Positions 27,736 through 36,239 of a DNA stretch of 64,000 nt are shown one piece after another; the first letter of the stretch is position 1, and each line of letters starts with the position of its first letter. The notes under the pieces were generated by a model. The model had not been told where the DNA came from and made no database searches. It saw only the letters and a program-made list of their open reading frames with translations. Both the position numbers and the translations under genes were made by a program. Source of the DNA: Actinomyces graevenitzii C83 (lineage in GTDB: Bacteria > Actinomycetota > Actinomycetes > Actinomycetales > Actinomycetaceae); NCBI RefSeq assembly GCF_000239695.1, contig NZ_JH470338.1, positions 248,001 through 312,000 of the forward strand. Direction: 5' to 3'.

Positions 27736-29718
27736 TTAGCGCTTGAGCTTCTTGGCTGCCTCTTGGGCCTTGGCCGCTGCTTCCTGCGCTTTGGCAGCGG
27801 CTTGACCAGCTACCTCCTGTGCCTTGGCGGCAGTCTCCTGGGCCTTTGCGGCGGCCTGGCCAGCTACCTCCTGCGCTTTGGCAGCGGCTTCTTGAGCCTT
27901 TACGGCCGCCTGAGCAGCTGCCTCTTGGGCTTTAGAGGCGGTGTCCTGGGCGCGCACGGCGGCCTGACCGGCGGCTTCTTGGGCTTTGGTGGCCGCCTGA
28001 CCAGCAGATTCGCGGGCGTTTAGTAGCTCTTCACGCAGCACGCGGCGCATAACCTTGCCGATCTGGGAGCGTGGTAGTTCCTGCACAATAGCGATCTGGC
28101 GTGGCAGGGCGTAGTGGGCAATGTGCTTCTCAGCCCAGGCACGTACCTCTTCTAAGGTGATGTTGGCGCCGGCCTGGGCCACAATCGCGGCCACTACTGA
28201 CTCGTTACCGCTTTGCTCGGGCAGACCCACCACGGCGACATCCTCAACCCCCGGCATGGAGCGCACAGCAGCCTCCACCTCGGTGGGGTAAATGTTGAAG
28301 CCGCCAGAAATGATCAGTTCTTTACGCCGATCAGTCATGACATAGAAGTCATCAGTGTCGATGCGGGCTAGGTCACCGGTGCGTAGCCAGCCGCCTTCAA
28401 GCATCACCTGGGCGGTTTCTTCAGGGTTGTTCAGGTAGCCGGCAAACACCTGGGGCCCGCGCACTGCAATCTCGCCAACCTCACCCCTGGGTACCGGGCG
28501 GGAGGGGTCTGGGTCTTCAGGATCAACTAGCAAAATGTCGGTGGAGGGGAAGGGCACACCCAAAGCCCCTGGGCGACGCTCATCGGTGATGGGGTTACCC
28601 ATGATGATGGGGGAGGTTTCAGTCATGCCATAGCCCTCAATGAGGTAGTGGCCAGTTAGCTCCTCCCAAGCAGTAGCCACTTCCCGGGGCGTGGCTGCAG
28701 CGCCACAAAGAGCAATGGAGCAAGAAGTGAAATCAGGCATTACCTGGCCGGGGCGCGGGTTGGCTGCGGCTTTAGCTAGGCGGTCAAAAATAACCGGTAC
28801 GCCGGGGAAGAAAGTACAGGGCTGACGCTTCCAGGCCTCAATTACTAGCGACACGCTGAACTTTGGTAGCACCACCTGGGTGGCCGCCAAAGCAACTGCA
28901 CACAGCATGGATAGGGTTAGTCCAAAAGCGTGGAAGTAGGGCAGTACCGAGTAGAACACTTCCTGCCCGTCCTTAACGTGCGGGCCAGCCCAAGCCAACC
29001 CCATGGCAGTGTTAGAACCCAGGTTCATGTGGGTTAGCTTTACCGCCTTAGGGGTGCCGGTGGTGCCACCGGTGTGTAGCAGCGTTGCTACATCATTAAC
29101 GTCAGGTAGGGCAGTATCAGCCGGTAGGGCCGGGCTGGAGGCAACCAGGCGGTCCCAGGAGCCAATCCAGCTAGGTACCGGAGCGCGCATCTCTTCACGC
29201 TTAGCGCGTGCAGCCTTAACCGGTAGGCGCAGAGCCGCCTGTAGGTGACGTGGTAACGCCGAGGTCATGTTGACGGCGTAAACGTTGTAATCGCGCAGGT
29301 TGATGTCTTTATCTAGCTGAGCTAGAGATTTTTCCCAACCAATAATTAGCTTGCCGCCGTGTAGCTTAAGCTGCTCTTCGATCTGGCTGGAGGGGGCTAG
29401 CGGGTTGTGTTCAGCTAGCACCGCACCAATACGCCAGGTGGCGTAAGCCAACACCAAGTGCTGGGGGCAGTTAGGCAAAATAGAGGCCACTACGTCACCC
29501 TTGCGTACACCCAGACGTCGTAGCGCCTCAGCGGCGCGCTGCACCTGGGCATGTAGCTGGGCATAGGTGATGTTAGTGCCTAAAAAATCCACCGCGATCC
29601 GCTGCGGGAAACGCTTAGCGGTGTCGTCGAGCACAGTACTAAGGGGCTGGGTCGGTAGGGCCACCACTGCGGGAACGCCCGGGGCGTAGTGAGGGCGCTG
29701 GTAGTCTGCGGCGCTCAA
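27736..29718 (-). CDS. fadD: Long-chain acyl-CoA ligase with C-terminal 11/7-residue repeat tail
   Basis: This is an adenylate-forming enzyme that activates fatty acids to acyl-CoA through an acyl-AMP. The 660-residue product has the P-loop HTGGTTGTPKAV, the GYGMTE motif, the hinge region LRTGDL and the C-terminal lysine motif RSQIGKVMRR. After residue 566 the family normally ends, but here 94 more residues follow: an Ala/Lys/Gln/Glu tail of alternating 11- and 7-residue units (KAQEAAGQAAV then KAQEAAA and so on). The tail should form one long helix that may bind lipid or coil. The start is the TTG at 29718, 4 nt after AGGAGG; the longer in-frame TTG at 29742 places that site inside the gene. 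A palindromic operator lies 41 bp upstream. Confidence 0.92.
   Translation of the reverse strand: MSAADYQRPHYAPGVPAVVALPTQPLSTVLDDTAKRFPQRIAVDFLGTNITYAQLHAQVQRAAEALRRLGVRKGDVVASILPNCPQHLVLAYATWRIGAVLAEHNPLAPSSQIEEQLKLHGGKLIIGWEKSLAQLDKDINLRDYNVYAVNMTSALPRHLQAALRLPVKAARAKREEMRAPVPSWIGSWDRLVASSPALPADTALPDVNDVATLLHTGGTTGTPKAVKLTHMNLGSNTAMGLAWAGPHVKDGQEVFYSVLPYFHAFGLTLSMLCAVALAATQVVLPKFSVSLVIEAWKRQPCTFFPGVPVIFDRLAKAAANPRPGQVMPDFTSCSIALCGAAATPREVATAWEELTGHYLIEGYGMTETSPIIMGNPITDERRPGALGVPFPSTDILLVDPEDPDPSRPVPRGEVGEIAVRGPQVFAGYLNNPEETAQVMLEGGWLRTGDLARIDTDDFYVMTDRRKELIISGGFNIYPTEVEAAVRSMPGVEDVAVVGLPEQSGNESVVAAIVAQAGANITLEEVRAWAEKHIAHYALPRQIAIVQELPRSQIGKVMRRVLREELLNARESAGQAATKAQEAAGQAAVRAQDTASKAQEAAAQAAVKAQEAAAKAQEVAGQAAAKAQETAAKAQEVAGQAAAKAQEAAAKAQEAAKKLKR
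27739..27987 (-). repeat. 18-residue (11+7) coding repeats in the acyl-CoA ligase tail
   Basis: Residues 578-660 split exactly as 11-7-11-7-11-7-11-7-11, each unit starting with K/R-A-Q-E/D. Eighteen residues equal five alpha-helical turns, so the Lys and Gln faces recur in register. Confidence 0.85.
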
Positions 29719-29758
29719 GGTTCCTCCTAAAGAGTGTGCCAACTGGCTCGATAGGCAA

Positions 29759-29784
29759 CGTAACTTACGGTTGCGTAAGTTACG
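29759..29784 (-). promoter_or_regulatory. Palindromic operator upstream of the acyl-CoA ligase gene
   Basis: CGTAACTTACG and CGTAAGTTACG form a perfect 11-bp inverted repeat separated by GTTG. It lies 41 bp before the start codon and overlaps a candidate -10 (TAAGTT, minus strand). The size and symmetry fit a TetR-type repressor, and fatty-acid genes are often so controlled; no regulator gene is adjacent. The rest of the 158-bp gap shows only A/T-rich sequence. Confidence 0.6.
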
Positions 29785-29876
29785 GTAGCGTATTTTTTCC
29801 TTTTTCGCCGCAACTTAGAGAAAAAACGCATCAAGATCGCCTATCGAAAACCAATTTAGCAGCGCCCGGTATCCGC

Positions 29877-32198
29877 CTATTTCAGGGAAAAACCTAACTC
29901 GCCAGTGTGCAAAATATGCAGCTGCTTAGTGGGGCGAGTCATGGCCACATACAAGTCACCGGGAGAAACCTGGCCTATTTGGCCCGGCTGATCAAGCAAC
30001 ACCACATCAAACTCCAGGCCCTTACTGGTCAGCGGGCTCATAACCGCCACGCGGGCCCGCAGCAAATCCCCCTCAGGGCAAAACATTTGCTCGGCTAAAT
30101 ACTCATCTTCACCCAGCAATGCCTCAAGGTGGGCAGGGTCATTAGAAATCACCACAATAGTGCCCTGATCCTTCCCCAGCTGCTCATCAAGCTGGCTACA
30201 TTTAGCGGCCACAACCTCACGCCAACGCTGGGCGTAAAGCTGCGGTGTAACCGCCTCAACTACCAGGGCATCATCTAAGTCACGCACCGAAGTAACCGGG
30301 TAAGGCACCTGCAAACCATAGCTGGCCACAGCCGCCTCAGCTGCCTTCATAATGGTCTTAGGGGTGCGGTAACACACGGTTAGTACCTCCTGGCGCATAG
30401 GGGTGCCACTAGCCCCCTTAGCAGCCTGAATATCAGCAGCTTCATCTGCACGCACCCCCAGGGGAGTAAGCACCTGACGCCAAGAACGCGGCGGCGTCGT
30501 GCCAGAGAACTGGGCCAAATCCCCAACCACCGTAAACGAACGCAGCGGGCAGCGCCTGGCTAAAGCTCGCCAAGCCATCGCCCCCAGCTCCTGGGCCTCA
30601 TCAACCACCACATGGCCATAGGTCCAGGTCCGATCCGCCCGGGCGCGCTCAGCCAGTGGCGCAATAGCCCCGCCGCCACTGTAGCGGTCAACCAAAGTCT
30701 GGGCGCTAACCATGCCTCCACCTAGGCCCTGGGAAGCAATAGCCTGCTGGGCATACTCCAACTCACGAGCCCGCTCCGCCTCAGCCTGGCGTGCCTGGCG
30801 GGCTGAAACATCATCCATGGGGCCTAGCAGCTCCAACAGCTCATCAAGCAAAGGAATATCGGCCTCACTTAGCGGCGAGCCAGCCGGGCGCAGCAGTAGC
30901 TTACGTTGCGCTTTAGTTAGCTGCTTAGCGTGCTTATCTAGCAGCTGCGGGCGCGAAAACAGCTTATCGAGCAAAGCCTGCGCATCGGTAGGCATCCAGC
31001 ACAGGTTAATTTCCCGGCGCGCATCACGGCTGGTACGAATATCCTCACGGATCCAAGCCCGCGTGTCGGGGTCAGAAGGATCAAGCATCTCCTTCTTAGC
31101 CGCATACTGATCAGTTAACCGCTCTAGTAGCCACAACACGAAAGTTTCCCGCGCCTGGTTATGGGGCTTACCCGAGCGGCGCGCCCGCGAACGAGCCTGA
31201 CGCACATCTTCGGGAGTAAGCTGCAAAACCACCTCATTAACCACAATTGGGCGAGGCTCCTGCGGCACTCGCTGCAAAGCACGCGCCAAAGAATACAAAA
31301 TGTCTTTAAACACCAGTGAACCTTTAAGGTGCGCCAGCTTGCTAGGCTCACTAACCGTGGCATGGTAGCCCGGGACCAAATCCCCGATCGTCGTCGAAAC
31401 CACACCCGTTTCACCCAAAGAAGGCAAAACCTGCTCCACATAACGCAAAAACGTCCGTGACGGGCCCACCAACAACACCCCAGAGCGCTCCAAACGCTCC
31501 CGCTCGGTGTAGAACAAATAAGCCACCCGGTGCAAAGCCACCGCCGTCTTACCCGTACCCGGGCCGCCCTGAACCACCAAAATTCCCGGCCCATCAGCAG
31601 TAACAATCCGATCCTGCTCAGCCTGGATAGTGGCCACAATATCGCCCATACGACCCGCGCGGGCCTCATTAAGCGCCGCCATCAAAGCACCCTCGCCCTG
31701 AAGCGTCACGTCACTAGCCGCCGCAGCATCCACCACCAGCAGCTCATCTTCAACCCCGCTAACCGTGCGGCCCCGGGTGGTTATATGACGACGTCGTCGC
31801 AGCCCCAAAGGCTCACGCGCGGTAGCCTGATAAAAAGCCCGCGCCGCCGGGGCACGCCAATCCAACAGCACCTCACGGCGCTGATCATCATGCAAACCCA
31901 CGCGCCCCACATAGTGACGTGAACCGTCACTATTATCCATACGCCCAAAAACCAGTCGGTGCTCCACACCCTCAAGGGTGGCAATCCGATTAGCATAGTG
32001 AGCCGCAAACGCGTCACGCTCACCGCGCGCCTGATGCGTGCCCGAAGCACCCCTAGCCTCAGTAGCACTTAAAGTCTTGCGAGCCTGCGCAATTTGGCTA
32101 TCAAGCTCCCTATAAGCACGGTCAACTACAACCTGCTCATCGGCAATAGCCTGGGCCAACGCACTAGAGACAGACACATCAGACACTACAAACCTCAC
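29877..32198 (-). CDS. HelD-like UvrD/Rep-family helicase
   Basis: The 773-residue protein has an N-terminal alpha-helical arm (about 10-80), the linker LLDWRAPAARAFYQATAREP typical of HelD-type proteins, Walker A GGPGTGKT (211-218), Walker B VVVDEAQELG, and C-terminal motifs SKGLEFDVVLL and VAMTRPTKQLHIL. HelD proteins bind RNA polymerase, clear stalled complexes and in some actinobacteria help resist rifampicin; that role is inferred from family. GTG starts at 32198, 32186 and 32177 are all possible; the last has a TAGTGT box 5 nt upstream. It is divergent from the PAC2 gene. Confidence 0.85.
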   Translation of the reverse strand: MRFVVSDVSVSSALAQAIADEQVVVDRAYRELDSQIAQARKTLSATEARGASGTHQARGERDAFAAHYANRIATLEGVEHRLVFGRMDNSDGSRHYVGRVGLHDDQRREVLLDWRAPAARAFYQATAREPLGLRRRRHITTRGRTVSGVEDELLVVDAAAASDVTLQGEGALMAALNEARAGRMGDIVATIQAEQDRIVTADGPGILVVQGGPGTGKTAVALHRVAYLFYTERERLERSGVLLVGPSRTFLRYVEQVLPSLGETGVVSTTIGDLVPGYHATVSEPSKLAHLKGSLVFKDILYSLARALQRVPQEPRPIVVNEVVLQLTPEDVRQARSRARRSGKPHNQARETFVLWLLERLTDQYAAKKEMLDPSDPDTRAWIREDIRTSRDARREINLCWMPTDAQALLDKLFSRPQLLDKHAKQLTKAQRKLLLRPAGSPLSEADIPLLDELLELLGPMDDVSARQARQAEAERARELEYAQQAIASQGLGGGMVSAQTLVDRYSGGGAIAPLAERARADRTWTYGHVVVDEAQELGAMAWRALARRCPLRSFTVVGDLAQFSGTTPPRSWRQVLTPLGVRADEAADIQAAKGASGTPMRQEVLTVCYRTPKTIMKAAEAAVASYGLQVPYPVTSVRDLDDALVVEAVTPQLYAQRWREVVAAKCSQLDEQLGKDQGTIVVISNDPAHLEALLGEDEYLAEQMFCPEGDLLRARVAVMSPLTSKGLEFDVVLLDQPGQIGQVSPGDLYVAMTRPTKQLHILHTGELGFSLK

Positions 32199-32407
32199 GC
32201 TTTACGCCAGTAAAAATCGAGTATCCATTATTCTTGTTTCAAAGCCACAACGCGAGCAAATCTTGCAACTTGTTCACAGTGAGCACTACGACACCAAACA
32301 AATGGAACAAAAGACCAGCTAAACCAGTTAGCCAACAAAGAAACAAAACCAGCAAAAAACTAATAGCGGCCATAAAATCTACAAGCTGCCACACACAAGG
32401 GGGAACC

Positions 32408-33376
32408 ATGCAGACGCTATACACCATGAATCTAGAGCGCCACGCCCAGATCCACCCCCGCGTACTACTGCACCAATTCGACGGCGCCATCGACGCCGGT
32501 AACGCCGCCAACCTCGCTACCGAGCAGCTACTAACCACCCTGCCTGGCAAGGCAGTGGCCACCTTCAACATCGACGCCCTGATCGACTACCGCTCCCGGC
32601 GCCCCACCATCAGCTACGACCACGGCAAATTCCTAGAAGCCACGCACCCCAGTCTGGTCCTAGAACTACTACGCGACGATAACGGCGAAGAATTCCTCTT
32701 CCTACACGGCGACGAGCCTGACTACCGCTGGGACGAACTAAGCAACGCCATCATCCACCTGGCCCGCTCCCTAGGCGTAACCACCGCCATGGGAATGGCC
32801 GGCATCCCCATGCCCGTGCCGCACACTCGCCCCACCCAGGTATACGAACACGGCCAACACGTACCAGACGACCCAAACCATCCCAAAACCTTCGGCTACA
32901 TGGAATTTCCTGCAGCCTACGGCAACTACCTAGAACTACGCCTAGGCCAAGCCGGATTCGACTCACGCGGCGTCAGCGCCTCCGTACCCCACTACCTACT
33001 ACGAGACGACTTCCCTCAAAGCGCCTCAGCCCTGCTGCGCGCAATCGCCAAATCCATCAACCTGGCCCTGCCGGTAGGAGACCTGGAAGCCAACTCCATC
33101 ACCAACCTAAACGCCATCGAAACCGAAGTCGCCAACCGTCCAGAAGTCGCCGCCCTCGTGCAAGCCCTGGAGAAGCAATACGACAAGTCACTAGACAGCG
33201 TCTTATCCCCGCCACCAGATCTAAGTCTGCAAAACGCGGATCTCAATGACACCGACCTGGACACCCTCACCGCCCAGCTCGAAGCCTTCCTCGAATCCAA
33301 CAACTTGGGCAACGGCCCCAACAACTCGAGAAACGCCACCAGCCAAGGCCCCAACCGCGACCAGCCAGAAACCTAA
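32408..33376 (+). CDS. PAC2 family protein
   Basis: This 322-residue protein resembles the PAC2 (proteasome assembly chaperone) family of actinobacteria, seen in FDGAIDAGNAANLATEQLL, the acidic DYRSRRPTI strand, MAGIPMPVPHTRP and VPHYLL. Members are related to eukaryotic proteasome chaperones, but their actinobacterial role is unsettled and no proteasome genes are in view. The ATG at 32408 has AGGGGG 5 nt upstream; the longer frame from 32234 lacks support. The C-terminal 50 residues are Asn/Asp-rich and probably disordered. The coding strand is unusually C- and A-rich. The 209-bp gap before it shows no clear feature beyond room for divergent promoters. Confidence 0.85.
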   Translation: MQTLYTMNLERHAQIHPRVLLHQFDGAIDAGNAANLATEQLLTTLPGKAVATFNIDALIDYRSRRPTISYDHGKFLEATHPSLVLELLRDDNGEEFLFLHGDEPDYRWDELSNAIIHLARSLGVTTAMGMAGIPMPVPHTRPTQVYEHGQHVPDDPNHPKTFGYMEFPAAYGNYLELRLGQAGFDSRGVSASVPHYLLRDDFPQSASALLRAIAKSINLALPVGDLEANSITNLNAIETEVANRPEVAALVQALEKQYDKSLDSVLSPPPDLSLQNADLNDTDLDTLTAQLEAFLESNNLGNGPNNSRNATSQGPNRDQPET

Positions 33377-33477
33377 AACTAGCCAGGAGGCCACTAGCCT
33401 CCCAGCCACTGTCTAAACGCGGCCAGCACCACAAACCCAACCCCCGTCCCAAATCCAGGAAATGCCCCAGGCACGGC

Positions 33478-33483
33478 TAACAT
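33478..33483 (+). promoter_or_regulatory. Possible leaderless -10 box (TAACAT) of the MFS gene
   Basis: TAACAT ends 8 nt before the GTG at 33492, slightly long for a leaderless start. No Shine-Dalgarno sequence is visible before the GTG. Confidence 0.35.
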
Positions 33484-33491
33484 CTAATACC

Positions 33492-34763
33492 GTGAAAAAA
33501 TCAGCCCCCGCCCAACAGGCCACAAACCAAAAAGACGGGCTAAAAGCCTGGATCGTATTTTTAGGCGGAGGCCTGGCCTACTGCATGGCCATGTGCGCAC
33601 GCACCTCCTTCGGCGTGGCCGTACCCTGGGCAGACCACCGCTTCGGCCTATCCTCAGCCCAACTAGCCGTATTCATCATGGGCCAGCTAGCCGTCTACGC
33701 CGCCGCCCAAATCCCCGTAGGCCTCCTACTAGACCGCTACGGCTCACGCAAAGTACTCACCTGCGGCCTAATCATCGTAGGTCTAGGCCAACTAGCCCTC
33801 GCCCAAGCCCACACATTCCCCACCGCGCTCGCGGCTAGGGCTCTGGTGGGGGCCGGCGACGCCACCGCTTTTATTGGTGTGGTGCGGTTTTTGCCGGCCT
33901 GGTTTAGTGCTTCCCGGGTGCCGCTACTAACCCAGATAACTAACGTGGGTGGCCAGATTGGGCAGGTAATCAGCGCTTTCCCAGTGGTGTGGTGGCTGCA
34001 TGATTACGGCTGGTCTACCAGCTTTAACCTGGTGGCTTTGGCGGTGTTTATAGCGGCCGTGGCTACGGCGGTGCTGGTGCGCGATGATCCTTCAGGCACT
34101 AAGGCACCGGTGGCGCAAACTGAATCAGTTAGGCGCTCTATGGGGGCGGTGCTGCGTAACCGCGCCACCTGGGTGGGGTGGATGATTCACGCTACGGCAG
34201 CTTTTCCTTTTAACGTGATTGCCCTGATGTGGGGTTCAGCCTGGATGCGTCAGGGAATGCATTTAAGCGACACGGTTAGCGCCACCATGCTCAGCCTAGA
34301 GGGCTTATTTTTGGTGGCCGCCGGGATTCCGGCTGGAATTATTTCTGGGCGCTGGCCTAGGCGCCGGCTGCAAACCTGCCTGGCTGCCTATGCGATAAGT
34401 GTCTTGACCTGGGTGGTGGGGCTGGCTTTGTCGCCTTCAGCGGCGGCAGCGTTAATTGTGATTATTGGGGCTGCTATTGGTTCATGTGTGGGCGCTTTGG
34501 GTTTTGATATTGTGCGTGAATATACCCAGCGTTCACGTTGGGGCGTGGCTATTGGTACGGTTAATACCGGTGGTTTTGTTTCCTCAATTATTGCTGTTGA
34601 GCTGGTGGGATTAATTCTTGACCTGCGTGGGGGAGCGCGCACTGGTAGCGATTTTATCGTTGCTTTTGGCGCTATGGGCGTTATCATTGCACTACTGGTA
34701 GTAGGTTTGCTGATTGTTTCACGCCGTCTGCATCCCCAGGTAGTTATTCCTCAAGAAAGCTGA
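33492..34763 (+). CDS. MFS transporter
   Basis: The 423-residue protein has about 12 membrane helices and a major facilitator signature in the loop after helix 2 (LLDRYGSRKVL). RALVGAGDATAFIGVVRFLPAWF matches helix 4-5 of the NarK/sugar-phosphate-like branch of MFS. The substrate is not identifiable. I place the start at GTG 33492; the ATG at 33462 adds ten residues before the basic N-terminus. Around 33840 the strand composition switches sharply from C/A-rich to G/T-rich although the protein reads through normally. A possible lipoprotein gene follows within 10 nt. Confidence 0.85.
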   Translation: MKKSAPAQQATNQKDGLKAWIVFLGGGLAYCMAMCARTSFGVAVPWADHRFGLSSAQLAVFIMGQLAVYAAAQIPVGLLLDRYGSRKVLTCGLIIVGLGQLALAQAHTFPTALAARALVGAGDATAFIGVVRFLPAWFSASRVPLLTQITNVGGQIGQVISAFPVVWWLHDYGWSTSFNLVALAVFIAAVATAVLVRDDPSGTKAPVAQTESVRRSMGAVLRNRATWVGWMIHATAAFPFNVIALMWGSAWMRQGMHLSDTVSATMLSLEGLFLVAAGIPAGIISGRWPRRRLQTCLAAYAISVLTWVVGLALSPSAAAALIVIIGAAIGSCVGALGFDIVREYTQRSRWGVAIGTVNTGGFVSSIIAVELVGLILDLRGGARTGSDFIVAFGAMGVIIALLVVGLLIVSRRLHPQVVIPQES

Positions 34764-34770
34764 AATGCTC

Positions 34771-35312
34771 ATGAGTAAGCTGCTTAAAAAAAACCGGTAC
34801 TTAGCGTTGTAGCTAGTGCTTTGGGTTTAGTGTTGCTGTGTGCCTGCGCTGGCACAAAAACTGTAACGCCCTCTGGTGCGGTTAGCGCTAGTGTTACGGC
34901 TAGCGCAGCGGCCGCCGCAAGCTCCACTGCCACTACGCTGCCGTCTGCCGATCTGCGCCGCGACTACACTAAGGCCGAGGAGGCTGCAGTTTTTAACTGG
35001 TGTGTAAAACATGCCAGTGAGGCAAAAACGTTTACCCTCAGCCAGGTGCCCAAGTTAAACAACCAACCCTTTTGGGTTTGCTTCATTCTCAAAGACGGCA
35101 CTGGGACTGTAGAAGCGCAACTGCCCAGCACCAGGGAAGTAAACACTTACGCCACTGATGGGGTAATCCCATTAGGATGCAGCAAACAAACTGCTACTGA
35201 TCAGGGGAGAAAGGTCTTTCTCATCTCGAACGGCCAAATTTGGCAGGGCCGCGCCGATCTAGTGTGCAGCCCGGATATGGCCGCTTATCCCACCCCGGTA
35301 AGCACCTGGTAG
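34771..35312 (+). CDS. Putative lipoprotein split by an A8 frameshift
   Basis: From the ATG at 34771 (or 34765) the frame reads MSKLLKKNRYLAL and stops at 34810-34812. If one extra A is read in the A8 run (34786-34793), or the ribosome slips back one base at A-AAA-AAC, it becomes MSKLLKKKPVLSVVASALGL and runs on into LLCACAG, a complete lipoprotein signal, then about 155 residues of mature protein with Cys pairs. The downstream frame is open to 35312. The mature part (ACAGTKTVTPSG, Ala/Ser-rich, then WCVKHASEAKTF) is not a family I know. It may be phase-variable, programmed, broken, or a base-calling error; an internal TTG at 34821 could also give a truncated protein. Confidence 0.55.
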
Positions 35313-35333
35313 CTTAGCTGGTTCTAACTACGA

Positions 35334-35386
35334 CGGCGCCGCCAACTAGTACTGCCTGGTACTGTTTGGTGGCGCCGCACGTTTTT
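35334..35386 (+). terminator. Intrinsic terminator after the lipoprotein gene
   Basis: CGGCGCCGCCAA (35334-35345) pairs with TTGGTGGCGCCG (35366-35377, one G-T pair); the loop itself can form AGTAC/GTACT. TTTTT follows at 35382-35386. It also serves the 3' end of the convergent gene. Confidence 0.75.
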
Positions 35387-35392
35387 GGCTGG

Positions 35393-36217
35393 CTAGTTGT
35401 AGCGCGAGAGGGCGCCGTCACTGTGGCGGTAAAGCTGGGCTGGTAGCGGCAATTTACGTACCGCACGGGAAAGACAGTCAAAATCTTCAGCGCTAAAACC
35501 AGTTTTGCGCGCCACCAACACCAAATTGCCACGACGCTTGCCACGCGCCACGGCGGCGTCGCTAATAACCAAAAAATCACTTATCTGGGCTAAAGCCGCA
35601 AACTGCGCCTGCACTTGGCTAGTTGGGGCGGAGGCAGCATTAATTAAAAACAGCCCCTCGCTCTTAAGTGCATTCATGCACGAGTGCATAAATTCCGGTG
35701 TGCAGACACTGTCAGGTACCGTGCCGGCGCTAAAAATATCGCGCACAACCACATCCCAAAACTCAGCTTTTAAGCTGGGAGCAGCCACTACGGCGTCGTC
35801 AATGCGAATACGCAGACGCGGCGAACGTGGCAAATCAAACCACTGACGCACATAAGCGGCTAATTTAGCGTCAATTTCTACCGCCAACTGCGCAGAACCC
35901 GGGTGGGTTGCGTCCCAAGCGCGCGCTAAAGCACAAGCCGCCCCACCTAAATGCGCTGCATTTAAAGGTAGATCTTCACCTAGCAATACTTTTACAGCCG
36001 CATCCATATGCTGGTGATATTCAAAATCCAAATACGCTGGATCAGCCAAATCAATAAATGATGACTCAGTTTCATCCAAATACAGCAAAATACCCTGATC
36101 GCGAGCCTCTAAGCGGGCGCTGGCAAAAGAAGTAGCTACCGGCTCGGTAGGCAAACTAGACAGTGACAAGCTATCGCCAGTTTTGGCGGCAGGCTTAGAT
36201 CGGCGGCGTTTACTCAC
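35393..36217 (-). CDS. Spermidine-synthase-like protein
   Basis: The 274-residue protein has a Rossmann methyltransferase-type fold with HLGGAACALARAW, the equivalent of the HLGGG motif, and an acidic VEIDAKLAAYVRQW strand. Such proteins are common in actinobacteria and are often annotated as spermidine synthase, but many lack the residues for polyamine binding, so the reaction is uncertain. I choose the GTG at 36217, which has TAACTT exactly 6 nt upstream on the minus strand; a GTG at 36223 would lie within the spacer. It is divergent from dinB. Confidence 0.75.
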   Translation of the reverse strand: MSKRRRSKPAAKTGDSLSLSSLPTEPVATSFASARLEARDQGILLYLDETESSFIDLADPAYLDFEYHQHMDAAVKVLLGEDLPLNAAHLGGAACALARAWDATHPGSAQLAVEIDAKLAAYVRQWFDLPRSPRLRIRIDDAVVAAPSLKAEFWDVVVRDIFSAGTVPDSVCTPEFMHSCMNALKSEGLFLINAASAPTSQVQAQFAALAQISDFLVISDAAVARGKRRGNLVLVARKTGFSAEDFDCLSRAVRKLPLPAQLYRHSDGALSRYN

Positions 36218-36223
36218 CCACAC

Positions 36224-36233
36224 AAGTTACCCT
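36224..36233. promoter_or_regulatory. Overlapping divergent leaderless -10 boxes for dinB and the spermidine-synthase-like gene
   Basis: TACCCT (plus, 36228-36233) ends 6 nt before the dinB GTG, and TAACTT (minus, 36229-36224) ends 6 nt before the GTG of the divergent gene. The two boxes share the base pairs 36228-36229, so the whole intergenic region is only 22 bp. Confidence 0.6.
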
Positions 36234-36239
36234 GTAGGC

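Noticed and set aside
27763..28023. Plus-strand Gly/Leu-rich frame opposite the ligase tail
   Set aside because: It is the complement of the Ala/Lys/Gln repeats with no start signals.
33819..33850. Replication origin or terminus at the skew switch
   Set aside because: The direction (C-rich to G-rich) would suit an origin, but there is no dnaA, no cluster of DnaA boxes and no dif-like site, and the change lies inside a gene.
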